Source: a virus
DNA: 54,372 bases
Virus record (IMG/VR): IMGVR_UViG_3300042691_035573
Location: 1-54,372 of that record
Reading direction: 5' to 3' (one strand)
How positions within the stretch are numbered: the stretch's first letter is position 1; every line of letters begins with the position of its first letter. A program made the translations under genes and the position numbers. A model generated the notes under the pieces. It made no database searches. It was not told where the DNA came from and saw only the letters and a list, made by a program, of their open reading frames with translations. Below, in pieces: positions 29,239 through 37,715 of the stretch.

Positions 29239-32160
29239 TTATAGTCCTGCTGCAATGTCACCAGTATTTTTCAATCTTAGTGGTATGTAAATATATTCAA
29301 CTGCCTTAACAGGTTCAACTGCTATATCTAACCATAACTCATTACGATCTATTCTTGCTGATGTATTATTTGTTTCATCACACACTACAATAAAGTCATA
29401 CAAAGCACGTTGACCTACTAATTCTAATAATAGGCTTTCTGCGGCTGCTTTAATTTCTCTACGTGTTTGAGCGTCGTTTGGTTCAAATAAGAACGGACGA
29501 GCCATAATATCTAATTGTCTGCGTAGATAAACAACTAATCTTGCTACATTAATTCTATCTAATGCACTAGCATTTCTTGCACGAGTTTTTTGTCCGTATG
29601 CAACAACACCGACACCAGTTAATGTTGCAATTGGATTAACTTTTGCATCGTACAATACATCTCTTAGTCCTTCATATAATGCTACTGATTTAAATTCACC
29701 TTCATCAGTAATATATCCGACTGATGTTGCATTATCAACTCCACCACGACGAGTACCTGCTGGAGCAAACCATTGATAACTCTTGTTGTCGCTATTAATA
29801 ATAGTACGCAACATCATATGACTCGGAGGTACAACAATATAATTTCCAGTGTTATCGTTTGTATAACCACTTGGATACCACATTGCCATATATTCGTCAT
29901 AAGTTGTTGCACCGACATCGTTGTTGTCTAATGCATTATTAGTGTTTTTTGCCCAAGCACTTAATTCTGTACCAGTAGGCTTTAATCTAAATGGTGTATC
30001 ACCAACAACAAATGCAGTTAATTTACGATCTGTATTTAATTGTACCATATTTGCAATTGCTTCGGAGTATCCCGGTGTTGCTAATAAATTAAACACTAGC
30101 GTATCTGTATCTCTTATTGATGTATTGCTATCTATTGTTTCTTTTAGAGCATTTACTACTTGTGCTCGCTGTGCTAAACGACCAAATTGTGGGCTTCCGT
30201 CTTCTGCGGTCGGATACTGACTTACCCAACGATCCGGGGCATATGCACTCATAGATGCATTACTCATACGTACATTTGTGCTGTTAACGTCTATGTAATC
30301 TGTTATATATTTCTTAACATTGAATCCCGAACGACGTGTATTCCATAAACGCATTCCTTTCGGATACAATGCAGGATCAGGTGCATCAAAATCAACAAAG
30401 TCACTTGTTAACAAATCAACAATACTACTAGGAGTTGCTGAGGTCCCTGTTGTTGCCCATCGTGCATCAGCAAATAGCCATCCGTCAGGTGTGGATTGAT
30501 CAGTAGTGTCCTGTTTAACCCAACCGCTTGTTGTGTTGTATACATAGATATTTTTACCTATACTATCAACATCAGATGTATCTATCCATATATCACCGTC
30601 AACTAGTGCATTTCCACCACTTTGTTCAGTTGGTTCAGTTGCACTTACAATAGGACCATTAGGATCTGTAGTCGAATAACCTGTGAAGTTTCTATAACCT
30701 ACCCATTTTGACCCTTCGTGGATCATTATATCAATTTCGTCAAGAAGTTTACTATCATACCATAGGCTACCATTTGCAGGATTTGTGTATGGCGCATTAG
30801 CAGATGATTCGTAAGTTAATGGCTTCCATGCAGTAATCATATAATCTGCACTATCTCCAGAAGGACCTGCATAAACATTTGTTAAACTTGTAGTAAATCC
30901 TGCTGATGCAAATGGTGTGCCAGAAGTTTCATTTATTTGAAGATCCCCGCCAGCAACATGTTTAATACTTAATTTATTTGAGGTAGCATTAAATGTTGCA
31001 ACAACATTTGTTAATCCTGCTGCCGATATACCACTTGCAATTAATGAACCTATTTTTGTAGTAGTATTTTCTGCAATGGTAACAGTTTTCCAATCACTCC
31101 AATTTGTTGTAGTGTTAGCATAACTTTCACGTATTTGGAAAGTAGAACTTGATATTGCCGTAGTAAGTGATGCATTACTTATTGCAATAGTTTCACCACT
31201 TGAATTTCTTCTCCAAAGTTTAAACTCTGCCTTATTTGTTTTATTAGGATCAGTATCTACGAATAATGTACCTACTGCAATATTTTTTCCGCCAGTGGAA
31301 TCATAACCTAAAGATGCATTATTTACACCATTATATAATGGGGCAGAAACTGTTGTCCAACTTTGACTTGCACCGTTGTAATATTTGACACTCCATTTTG
31401 CACCATTTGAAGGTGTAGTTGTAGTTATCCAAACACTGCCTGTTGCTGTTGATGTAGTAAATGCTGGATACTTATAATGCTGACTTATTGCTAATGTTTT
31501 TCCGCTATCAAATGAACTGTCAACTTCTGTCCATGTTGTATTAGAATCTTTATAATACAATTTTCCTGTTGTAGAGCCAGTTAATACCATACAGTAATCA
31601 CCTCTAGAGCCTACTGTTATGCCGTCCGGTGCAGCACCATCAAAACTTGAACTACTGCTATCATCATTTAATACGATAGGAGTTTTAACAGTAAATTTTT
31701 GTGTACTAGAATTCCACTCTTTAATACCATATAAACTTTCATCTGTATCTAACCAATATGTACCAGCGACAGGGTTGCCTTTTGGTTCAATACTTGTTGG
31801 TTCAAGTTGAGCGGTATCTAGATCTGCTCTAACTACATAGACTCTAGAACTTACACCTAGTGCGCTATATGCGGCTTGCAAACCATATTCATTTAATTCG
31901 CTACCGTGTTGTGGTTTTCCGCTAGCGTCTGTGTAAAACAAAGGTGTACCGAATGTATCAACTAAATCACGTTGTCCGGTAATTAACCAAATTTTTCCAG
32001 CATTTTCGGCAGTGGTTCCTTGTGCAACATCTCCGCTTGGATTTATTTTATCTTGTGCAGATGCTACAAAAATCATTGGTGTGGTACCAGGTGCGGCAGG
32101 AAGATAAAAACTCTCGTCAACTACAGTAACCTGTACGCCTGGTGATTGCATATTAGCCAT
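29239..32160 (-). CDS. 18: Contractile tail sheath protein gp18, enlarged
   Basis: 973 residues against 659 in T4. The N-terminal (MQSPGVQVTVVDESFY, LGVSSRVYVVRADLD) and C-terminal parts (RLVVYLRRQLDIMARPFLFEPND, AVEPVKAVEYIYIPLRL) are conserved sheath core. About residues 115-595 are an insertion built of repeated beta modules of the form G-x-x-W-x-D-T...W, for example GTYWLDTD (133-140), GSVWITTT (241-248), GTLFVDTD (297-304), GSLWYDS (464-470), GDIWIDTS (522-529). These would stick out from the sheath surface. Ribosome site GAGGAG is eight bases before the ATG. Confidence 0.9.
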   Translation of the reverse strand: MANMQSPGVQVTVVDESFYLPAAPGTTPMIFVASAQDKINPSGDVAQGTTAENAGKIWLITGQRDLVDTFGTPLFYTDASGKPQHGSELNEYGLQAAYSALGVSSRVYVVRADLDTAQLEPTSIEPKGNPVAGTYWLDTDESLYGIKEWNSSTQKFTVKTPIVLNDDSSSSSFDGAAPDGITVGSRGDYCMVLTGSTTGKLYYKDSNTTWTEVDSSFDSGKTLAISQHYKYPAFTTSTATGSVWITTTTPSNGAKWSVKYYNGASQSWTTVSAPLYNGVNNASLGYDSTGGKNIAVGTLFVDTDPNKTNKAEFKLWRRNSSGETIAISNASLTTAISSSTFQIRESYANTTTNWSDWKTVTIAENTTTKIGSLIASGISAAGLTNVVATFNATSNKLSIKHVAGGDLQINETSGTPFASAGFTTSLTNVYAGPSGDSADYMITAWKPLTYESSANAPYTNPANGSLWYDSKLLDEIDIMIHEGSKWVGYRNFTGYSTTDPNGPIVSATEPTEQSGGNALVDGDIWIDTSDVDSIGKNIYVYNTTSGWVKQDTTDQSTPDGWLFADARWATTGTSATPSSIVDLLTSDFVDFDAPDPALYPKGMRLWNTRRSGFNVKKYITDYIDVNSTNVRMSNASMSAYAPDRWVSQYPTAEDGSPQFGRLAQRAQVVNALKETIDSNTSIRDTDTLVFNLLATPGYSEAIANMVQLNTDRKLTAFVVGDTPFRLKPTGTELSAWAKNTNNALDNNDVGATTYDEYMAMWYPSGYTNDNTGNYIVVPPSHMMLRTIINSDNKSYQWFAPAGTRRGGVDNATSVGYITDEGEFKSVALYEGLRDVLYDAKVNPIATLTGVGVVAYGQKTRARNASALDRINVARLVVYLRRQLDIMARPFLFEPNDAQTRREIKAAAESLLLELVGQRALYDFIVVCDETNNTSARIDRNELWLDIAVEPVKAVEYIYIPLRLKNTGDIAAGL

Positions 32161-32193
32161 TATTTGATCTCCTCAATGGATTGTACTTTGATA

Positions 32194-32199
32194 TATTTA
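32194..32199 (-). promoter_or_regulatory. Candidate late promoter core (CTAAATA) with leader and ribosome site
   Basis: Minus strand ACTAAATATATC, 33 bases before the gp18 ATG; the leader carries GAGGAG. Divergent from the rightward element at 32227-32232. Confidence 0.55.
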
Positions 32200-32226
32200 G
32201 TTAATAATTCAAAAAAATACAATTGA

Positions 32227-32232
32227 TAAATA
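32227..32232 (+). promoter_or_regulatory. Candidate late promoter core (GATAAATA)
   Basis: Plus strand TTGATAAATACC, 25 bases before the ATG at 32258. The leader contains an AAAGGG ribosome-site-like run close to the start. Confidence 0.45.
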
Positions 32233-32257
32233 CCAAAAAGGGATTGAAAAAGGGCGC

Positions 32258-32596
32258 ATGATAAGAAATTTATGTAATTATTGCAACCAAAGACCTGTTG
32301 CTATTAACTACTATAAAAATGAGAAAGCATTCTACAGGAAATTATGCGATCACTGCTCTAAAAAAAGAAAAAAAGAAAGACCTCTTTGGGCCTTATCTGG
32401 TTATAAGAAAAAACTTGAATGTGATAAATGCGGATTTACATCAAAATATCAAGATCAATTTAATGTATATTATATAGACGGAAATCCTCTCAATTGTCGA
32501 TTCAATAACCTAAAAACAGTATGTGCTAACTGTCAACGAATTTTACACAAACTTAAACTTGCATGGAAACAGGGAGATCTAAAACCTGATTTTTAA
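32258..32596 (+). CDS. Degenerate HNH-like zinc protein
   Basis: 112 residues with four CxxC-type pairs: CNYC (6-9), CDHC, CDKC and CANC. The block FNVYYIDGNPLNCRFNNLKTVCANCQ matches the HNH nuclease core, but the usual HH before the IDGN is YY and the usual CH near the end is CQ, so the catalytic and metal His are lost. It is probably a DNA- or protein-binding zinc protein rather than a nuclease. N-terminus and centre are very basic (KKRKKERP). Its 3' end overlaps the oppositely directed gp1 gene by 44 bases. Confidence 0.6.
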   Translation: MIRNLCNYCNQRPVAINYYKNEKAFYRKLCDHCSKKRKKERPLWALSGYKKKLECDKCGFTSKYQDQFNVYYIDGNPLNCRFNNLKTVCANCQRILHKLKLAWKQGDLKPDF

Positions 32597-33206
32597 TTTG
32601 TTCAAATAGATGATCAATAGTTCCGTTATTGTCTAACTCAAGATCAATACCGTTACCTATCCATGCCCATTCTGAACTATGAATTTTACTCGCTCTCATT
32701 CTTGCACGAGCAATGGCAGATCCTAGTACGTGATCTCCTGCATTGGCTAATTTAGCATCAGCATACCAATCCGGATCTTGACCTCTAATTATACGAACTA
32801 CTTTTCCGCCGGCACGTTTAATTGCTTGTATTTCATTCGGAAATCTAACATCACTAATAACAATGTCATCTTTACTTTTGCGTAGTCTATTTTCTAAACT
32901 AGCAATCCAAATATCATCGTGGAATCCTTGACGACAAACTTCTGTACCCCAATTTTGTAAAACCCATCGAGGAGTAAGTTGCGGCATATTCAGTCGTTCT
33001 GACCACCAAGTATCTACTTGTTCTCTCCACTCTCGTGCTTGTTTAGTGCGTCCTTCGAGGAGAATTCTATCCCAACCAAATACTTGACTTACTGCATCTT
33101 TAAGAGAATTAGCAAAACTATCTCGTCGAAATCCGTGGTAATTAATCAAATAATCTGCGGCTGTGTCCTTGCCGCTGCCAATAAAACCACAGAATCCAAC
33201 TATCAT
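32553..33206 (-). CDS. 1: Deoxynucleoside monophosphate kinase gp1
   Basis: 217 residues from the ATG at 33206. A longer reading would start at a TTG that is itself part of the TTGGAG ribosome site, so the ATG is preferred. Walker A is GFIGSGKDT near residue 7; WREQVDTWWSERL and TPRWVLQNWGTEVCRQGFHDDIW follow, and IVISDVRFPNE is the P-loop kinase acidic strand. gp1 phosphorylates dNMPs (in T4 including hydroxymethyl-dCMP) for DNA synthesis. A consensus-like TTGACA element upstream suggests an early-type promoter, unlike its late neighbours. Confidence 0.88.
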   Translation of the reverse strand: MIVGFCGFIGSGKDTAADYLINYHGFRRDSFANSLKDAVSQVFGWDRILLEGRTKQAREWREQVDTWWSERLNMPQLTPRWVLQNWGTEVCRQGFHDDIWIASLENRLRKSKDDIVISDVRFPNEIQAIKRAGGKVVRIIRGQDPDWYADAKLANAGDHVLGSAIARARMRASKIHSSEWAWIGNGIDLELDNNGTIDHLFEQIKNQVLDLPVSMQV

Positions 33207-33230
33207 AGTATTCTCCAAGCAATACTATAA

Positions 33231-33257
33231 TTTATACTGTAGATGTTTAGATGTCAA
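33231..33257 (-). promoter_or_regulatory. Candidate host sigma-70-type promoter for gp1
   Basis: On the minus strand TTGACA (33257-33252) is followed after 15 bases by TATAAA (33236-33231), then the gp1 ribosome site. The -35 match is perfect; the spacer is shorter than the usual 17, so strength is uncertain. Confidence 0.4.
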
Positions 33258-33265
33258 TAAATTTA

Positions 33266-34024
33266 TCAACCAATTACAAATGTAAGTGGAGTGTCACCAG
33301 TTTTGTAATTAATTAGATCTTGTTCTAATCTTTCTAATTCTGCTTTTCCCTCAGTTTTTAAGGCAGTACCATTCAGTTGTGTTCCACCTTGAGGACTTGC
33401 TACTTGTGAAAACTTTTCTCTTGCTTCACCTAACATAATTTTGCAAGTTGCTAAACTATAATCTTTAAGCCATTGATTAGCATACGGATCTTGTATTAAG
33501 TTAAAATCAGGTCTATAGTTATATAACCACAGCAGAACTTCTTCTTCGCTACGCGGTCTCTGCATCAACGTAATTTTTTTAGTAGTCCTGTTAAATGTGA
33601 AGTTTATTTCACTGCCAAACATTTTACCAACTTGTTTTTGGTAACTAGCAAATGCATAGTATGTTGCTAATCCCCCCATATTTGTTGCAGTAAGCAAATA
33701 TGTGTTAGAATATGCAAGATTAAATGGTTCAAATAATGTGCCGCCTTGGCCGCCACCCGACCTGCTACCTATACTACGTCTAAAAATTTGACGAACTTGT
33801 GTAACTTCTTGAGGTAAAATATAGTCGTTACGATCTACTTCGATAGTTAAAAATGCAAAACTTTCTTCCACTGCATTACTGCTTCTTGTTCTAAAATAAT
33901 TCAAAGAACGATCAATAGCAGTATTATAGTGAATAGGATCTAGTTCTACATCTACCATGCCATCACCTAGCATAGCCTTGCAGTAGTCTATAATTTTTTG
34001 GCGTTCATTTTCGTTTTCGGTCAT
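33266..34024 (-). CDS. 13: Neck protein gp13
   Basis: 252 residues from the ATG at 34024 (MTENENERQKIIDYCKAMLGDGM). A longer reading reaches 34090 but would run through the divergent promoter and into gp14. TAAATA lies five bases before this ATG. Helical N-terminus, then ELDPIHYNTAIDRSLNYFRTRSSNAVEESF and a beta-rich centre ending PRSEEEVLLWLYNYRPD. gp13 joins the portal/head to the tail with gp14. It is divergent from gp14, whereas in T4 the two genes are adjacent and co-directional. Confidence 0.8.
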   Translation of the reverse strand: MTENENERQKIIDYCKAMLGDGMVDVELDPIHYNTAIDRSLNYFRTRSSNAVEESFAFLTIEVDRNDYILPQEVTQVRQIFRRSIGSRSGGGQGGTLFEPFNLAYSNTYLLTATNMGGLATYYAFASYQKQVGKMFGSEINFTFNRTTKKITLMQRPRSEEEVLLWLYNYRPDFNLIQDPYANQWLKDYSLATCKIMLGEAREKFSQVASPQGGTQLNGTALKTEGKAELERLEQDLINYKTGDTPLTFVIG

Positions 34025-34029
34025 AATCA

Positions 34030-34035
34030 TATTTA
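34030..34035 (-). promoter_or_regulatory. Candidate late promoter core (CTAAATA), leaderless, for gp13
   Basis: GCTAAATATGATTATG on the minus strand: five bases separate the core from the ATG at 34024. Only four bases separate it from the rightward core at 34040. Confidence 0.6.
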
Positions 34036-34039
34036 GCAA

Positions 34040-34045
34040 TAAATA
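34040..34045 (+). promoter_or_regulatory. Candidate late promoter core (ATAAATA), near-leaderless, for gp14
   Basis: CAATAAATATACTACTATG on the plus strand: seven bases separate the core from the ATG at 34053. Back to back with the gp13 element. Confidence 0.6.
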
Positions 34046-34052
34046 TACTACT

Positions 34053-35240
34053 ATGCCAAGACTAAGTTTATATAGGCCCGAAAAAGGCAATGATTTTCGA
34101 TTTTTAGATCGTGTAATTAACGAACAATTTCAAGTTGGCGGAACTGATATCTATTTACACAAATATAAAGGTCCGGTTGATCCTCTAGCGGGTGAAAGTA
34201 CTCCTACAACTCCGAATAATTCTAATCCTATACCAGAATTAGGTATACAAGATTTGTTGTTTATGGAAAATAGAGATAGAAAATATGATCCTGACATTTA
34301 TATTATTCGAGGGATATACACTTTACAAGACATTGATTTTAATCTTAGCCAGTTCGGGTTATTTTTACAAAACGATAATATTATGATAACATTTCATTTG
34401 CGTTCTAGCGTAGAGTCGTTAGGACGTAAAATAATGGCCGGTGATGTTATTGAATTACCCCATCAAAAAGATGAATACGCTTTAGATGATAACTTAGTTG
34501 CATTAAAAAGATTTTATGTTGTACAAGAAGTAGCACGTCCTGCATCCGGATATAGTCAAACTTGGTATCCACATTTAATACGTGCTAAATGTGCACCTCT
34601 AGTTGATACTCAAGAATTTAAAGAAATTTTAGACCAGGACTCTGGAGCAGAAGATGGTAGTACGTTGCGTGATTTATTGTCAACGTATCAACAAAACATA
34701 GAAGTTAATAATCAAATTATTGCTCAAGCACAAGAAGATACTGGAAAAACAGGATACGATACTCAACATCTTTATGTTATTCCGGAAAATGATAAAGGGT
34801 TAATTGATACTATAGATGTATCTAACACAGATATAAATGCTAGTACAACATATGTTGACGCTAGTATAGTTTTAAATACACCTAAACAAGATTATTATAT
34901 AGGTTATTTAACTGGAGATAAGTTACCGCCTAACGGAGCGCCTTACGGCTTTGGAATTTCATTTCCGATGAATCCAGTAAACGGACAGTTTTATCTTAGA
35001 ACAGATTACATGCCAAATCGACTATTTAGGTACGACGGACGTACATGGATTAAATTCGAAGACAACGTAAGAATGTCAAATACCATGTTAGGTCAAACAC
35101 AAACTACAGATCCTACAATGGTTAGAAATAATCAAAAATCTGGATTTATTAACAATACAAACACAGCAACTATTGCAGGTGAAGTTGTACAAGAACGTCA
35201 AGCATTGAGCAAAGCATTAAAACCAAGAGCAGATAATTAA
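34053..35240 (+). CDS. 14: Neck protein gp14
   Basis: 395 residues. MPRLSLYRPEKGNDFRFLDRVINEQFQVGGTDIYLHKYKGP and YDPDIYIIRGIYTLQDIDFNLSQFGL are typical of gp14 in aquatic T4-like phages; it closes the head-tail joint with gp13. T4 gp14 is about 256 residues. The extra C-terminal part includes GQFYLRTDYMPNRLFRYDGRTWIKFE (about 314-339), a module like those inserted in gp18. Followed 13 bases later by gp15. Confidence 0.8.
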   Translation: MPRLSLYRPEKGNDFRFLDRVINEQFQVGGTDIYLHKYKGPVDPLAGESTPTTPNNSNPIPELGIQDLLFMENRDRKYDPDIYIIRGIYTLQDIDFNLSQFGLFLQNDNIMITFHLRSSVESLGRKIMAGDVIELPHQKDEYALDDNLVALKRFYVVQEVARPASGYSQTWYPHLIRAKCAPLVDTQEFKEILDQDSGAEDGSTLRDLLSTYQQNIEVNNQIIAQAQEDTGKTGYDTQHLYVIPENDKGLIDTIDVSNTDINASTTYVDASIVLNTPKQDYYIGYLTGDKLPPNGAPYGFGISFPMNPVNGQFYLRTDYMPNRLFRYDGRTWIKFEDNVRMSNTMLGQTQTTDPTMVRNNQKSGFINNTNTATIAGEVVQERQALSKALKPRADN

Positions 35241-35253
35241 CTAGGAGATTAAA

Positions 35254-36654
35254 TTGGATTATTTTTATGACGGCCAGATAAGACGCTATCTATCACAATT
35301 CATTCACATAATGAGTAACTTTAGTTATAAAGATTCTAAAGGCCAACTAGTTCAGGTTCCTGTGCGCTATGGTGATATATCAAGACAAGTTTCTCAAATT
35401 CTTAAAAAGAATAGTGAAAACACTATTCCTAGTGCTCCTTTTATCGCCTGTTATATCAAAGACCTTCAATTCGATCGTCCTAGAATACAAGATCCTTCTT
35501 TTGTTAGCAAAATACATATTAGAGAAAGAGCATGGGACGATAATAATCAAGAATATTTAAATGTACAAGGATCTAATTATACTATAGAACGTATAATGCC
35601 AACTCCATATCTTATTACATTTGCTGCTGATGTTTGGACAAGTAGTACTGATCAAAAATTACAACTATGGGAACAAATTGCAGTTTTGTTTACTCCTAGT
35701 TTTGAGATACAAACTACTGATAATTATGTCGATTGGACTAGTTTAAGTGTATTAGATATCGAAAGCCAGACATTTTCAAGTCGACAGATTCCTCAGGGAG
35801 TATCGGAAGATATTGACATTTTTTCGTGGACATTTAAGGCTCCCGTTTGGATTACACCTCCTGCTAAAGTTAAAAAATTAGGAATTATTACTAAAATTAT
35901 TTCTAATATATTTTCTTCTAATGTTCACGGTACCATTAGTTCATTGTATGACAAAGCAGGTGCTTCAGAAATGTTCGAAGGTACTCAGCCCGATTCAACA
36001 TTAGTTATTACTCCGGGAGATTTTGATTTATTAGTATTAAACAATACTGCAAGATTAATTAAATCAAATGGTGATGGGGAGGATATAGATTTATCTAATC
36101 CAAAAAATTCTACATCGTGGCATAAGATTTTAGATTTTTATCCCGGAAAATTTAGAGCAGGCCTAAGTCAATTAAGATTTAGTGAAGCAAATTCAACTGA
36201 CATTATTGCATATATAAGTTTAGATCCCACTAACGATAAAGTTATGAGTTTAAATATAGATCCAGATACTGTTCCTACAAATACAATATTATCTGGTAGA
36301 GGAACTGTAGATGCAATCATTAATCCAGAAACCTACAATCCTACAGGAGTTACTGCTGGTACACGTTATTTAATTTTAGAAGATATAAATGTCAATGATC
36401 AATTTGGATCTATAGGGTACGATGGCCCTGATGCTTGGAAAAATACTAATGGTACAGATTTCCAAGCACACGGAAATGATATCATAGAATGGAACGGAAC
36501 TTCTTGGACAATAATCTTCGATTCTACATCAAGTGATGATCCAATTTACATAACTAATGCATATACAGGAATACAATATAAATGGAATATCGATTCTTGG
36601 AAAAAAACTTATGAAGGAATTTACGATAAAAGTTTATGGAGACTAGTTCTATAA
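35254..36654 (+). CDS. 15: Tail sheath stabiliser/completion protein gp15
   Basis: 466 residues. The start is TTG at 35254, supported by AGGAG six bases upstream and by the match of YFYDGQIRRYLSQFIHIMSNF to the gp15 N-terminus (YFYnssfRRY in T4). Residues 1-215 are the gp15 core, ending TFKAPVWITPPAKVKKLGII. T4 gp15 has 272 residues; here about 230 extra residues follow with beta-rich blocks such as NPTGVTAGTRYLILEDI and NDIIEWNGTSWTIIFDS, again resembling the gp18 and gp14 inserts. It sits at the top of the tail. Confidence 0.8.
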   Translation: MDYFYDGQIRRYLSQFIHIMSNFSYKDSKGQLVQVPVRYGDISRQVSQILKKNSENTIPSAPFIACYIKDLQFDRPRIQDPSFVSKIHIRERAWDDNNQEYLNVQGSNYTIERIMPTPYLITFAADVWTSSTDQKLQLWEQIAVLFTPSFEIQTTDNYVDWTSLSVLDIESQTFSSRQIPQGVSEDIDIFSWTFKAPVWITPPAKVKKLGIITKIISNIFSSNVHGTISSLYDKAGASEMFEGTQPDSTLVITPGDFDLLVLNNTARLIKSNGDGEDIDLSNPKNSTSWHKILDFYPGKFRAGLSQLRFSEANSTDIIAYISLDPTNDKVMSLNIDPDTVPTNTILSGRGTVDAIINPETYNPTGVTAGTRYLILEDINVNDQFGSIGYDGPDAWKNTNGTDFQAHGNDIIEWNGTSWTIIFDSTSSDDPIYITNAYTGIQYKWNIDSWKKTYEGIYDKSLWRLVL

Positions 36655-37067
36655 TATGTAGTGGCGGATTATTTTTAAGTAAAGATACTAAACGTTTTTT
36701 ATTTTTATTAAGAAATCAAGGAAAAACAGCAGGGACTTGGGGTATTGTAGGTGGTAAAAAAGAACCCGGTGATTTTACTCTGTTAGATACGTTAACAAGA
36801 GAAATAACTGAAGAAATAACAATAGCCCCAACAATTATAAAAACAATACCTTTAGAATATTTTATAAGTAATGATCAAAATTTTCAATACAATACTTACA
36901 TATTAATTGTTGAAAAAGAATTTATCCCAATATTAAATGCAGAACATGTTGGATATGCATGGTGCAATTACGAGGCTTGGCCTAAACCTCTTCATCGAGC
37001 ACTTAAAAATTCTCTTAATAATAAAATTATTAAAGCAAAATTAGATATTTTATTAGATTTAATCTAA
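36636..37067 (+). CDS. Nudix hydrolase
   Basis: 143 residues. GIVGGKKEPGDFTLLDTLTREITEEITIA is a Nudix box: REITEE is intact, but the first Glu position is Asp and the spacer has one extra residue compared with GX5EX7REUXEEXGU. Nudix enzymes cleave nucleoside diphosphates linked to another group, for example NDP-sugars, dNTPs or RNA caps. The start ATG lies inside the end of gp15 (19-base overlap) and its end overlaps the oppositely directed gene by nine bases. Substrate unknown; NDP-sugars are plausible given the glycan genes next door. Confidence 0.75.
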   Translation: METSSIICSGGLFLSKDTKRFLFLLRNQGKTAGTWGIVGGKKEPGDFTLLDTLTREITEEITIAPTIIKTIPLEYFISNDQNFQYNTYILIVEKEFIPILNAEHVGYAWCNYEAWPKPLHRALKNSLNNKIIKAKLDILLDLI

Positions 37068-37715
37068 TAAGTCGGGACCAAACGCCCATGTTCCGAGATG
37101 ACGTAATTCTTGACTTAGTAGAGTATCTACTTTAATTGTATAACCTAGGGAATTTATTTTTTGGCACAATATCATATCCTCACCTAAGAAATCGTTTGAT
37201 TCGGGGCTCCACCCAAATTCAAACCAAGGTTTAGACATATTTTTAAATATTTCTGTTTGCATAAGAATACAGCCCATTCCTATACCTTCTACTTCTACTA
37301 GATTATCGCGCACATCAAATGATAGAGGATTTTCCCAGTCTCCAATTGTTTCATACGCAACCCCTTTTGCAGGCAATTGTCTACGAACATAATTAGCCGC
37401 AACTATCGGTTCATTGTGATTTAATAATCTTACTGCTGTGGTTGACGGGAATACAATATCACTATCTAACCAAAGAATATATTCTGCATCTATTTCTAAT
37501 GCCATAGTTGCTAATCGTTCTCTTTGAGTTAGCAATATTGTACTAGCATCCATGAATACATGAGTATCAATGTCGTTCATAGTATTAAATTTTACAAGTT
37601 CTGCTAAACTCATAGCGTGAGCAGAATGTAAAGTATCCCGACAAGGAATACAAACTGCTAATTTACCTTTTTTACTCGACCATTTACTGGATGAAAATAC
37701 TGAACTCTTCTTCAT
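37059..37715 (-). CDS. GT-A glycosyltransferase-like protein
   Basis: 218 residues. The opening KLAVCIPCRDTLHSAHAMSLAEL, the metal-binding YILWLDSDIVFP (DxD) and the late DFLGEDMILCQKINSLGY are the landmarks of a GT2-like glycosyltransferase domain. GMGCILMQTEIF is typical of the acceptor-side strand. It is convergent with the Nudix gene and overlaps the upstream gene by four bases. Possible targets are virion proteins or host glycan. Confidence 0.7.
   Translation of the reverse strand: MKKSSVFSSSKWSSKKGKLAVCIPCRDTLHSAHAMSLAELVKFNTMNDIDTHVFMDASTILLTQRERLATMALEIDAEYILWLDSDIVFPSTTAVRLLNHNEPIVAANYVRRQLPAKGVAYETIGDWENPLSFDVRDNLVEVEGIGMGCILMQTEIFKNMSKPWFEFGWSPESNDFLGEDMILCQKINSLGYTIKVDTLLSQELRHLGTWAFGPDLLD

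Noticed and set aside
33207-33218. TTG start giving a gp1 four residues longer
   Set aside because: The TTG is part of the TTGGAG ribosome site itself; the ATG at 33206 fits.
34025-34090. Longer gp13 with a hydrophobic N-terminus (YKLSLGIVVYLLLNM), apparently a signal or membrane segment
   Set aside because: This stretch is the reverse complement of the gp14 start and the divergent promoters; the leaderless-type promoter points to ATG 34024.
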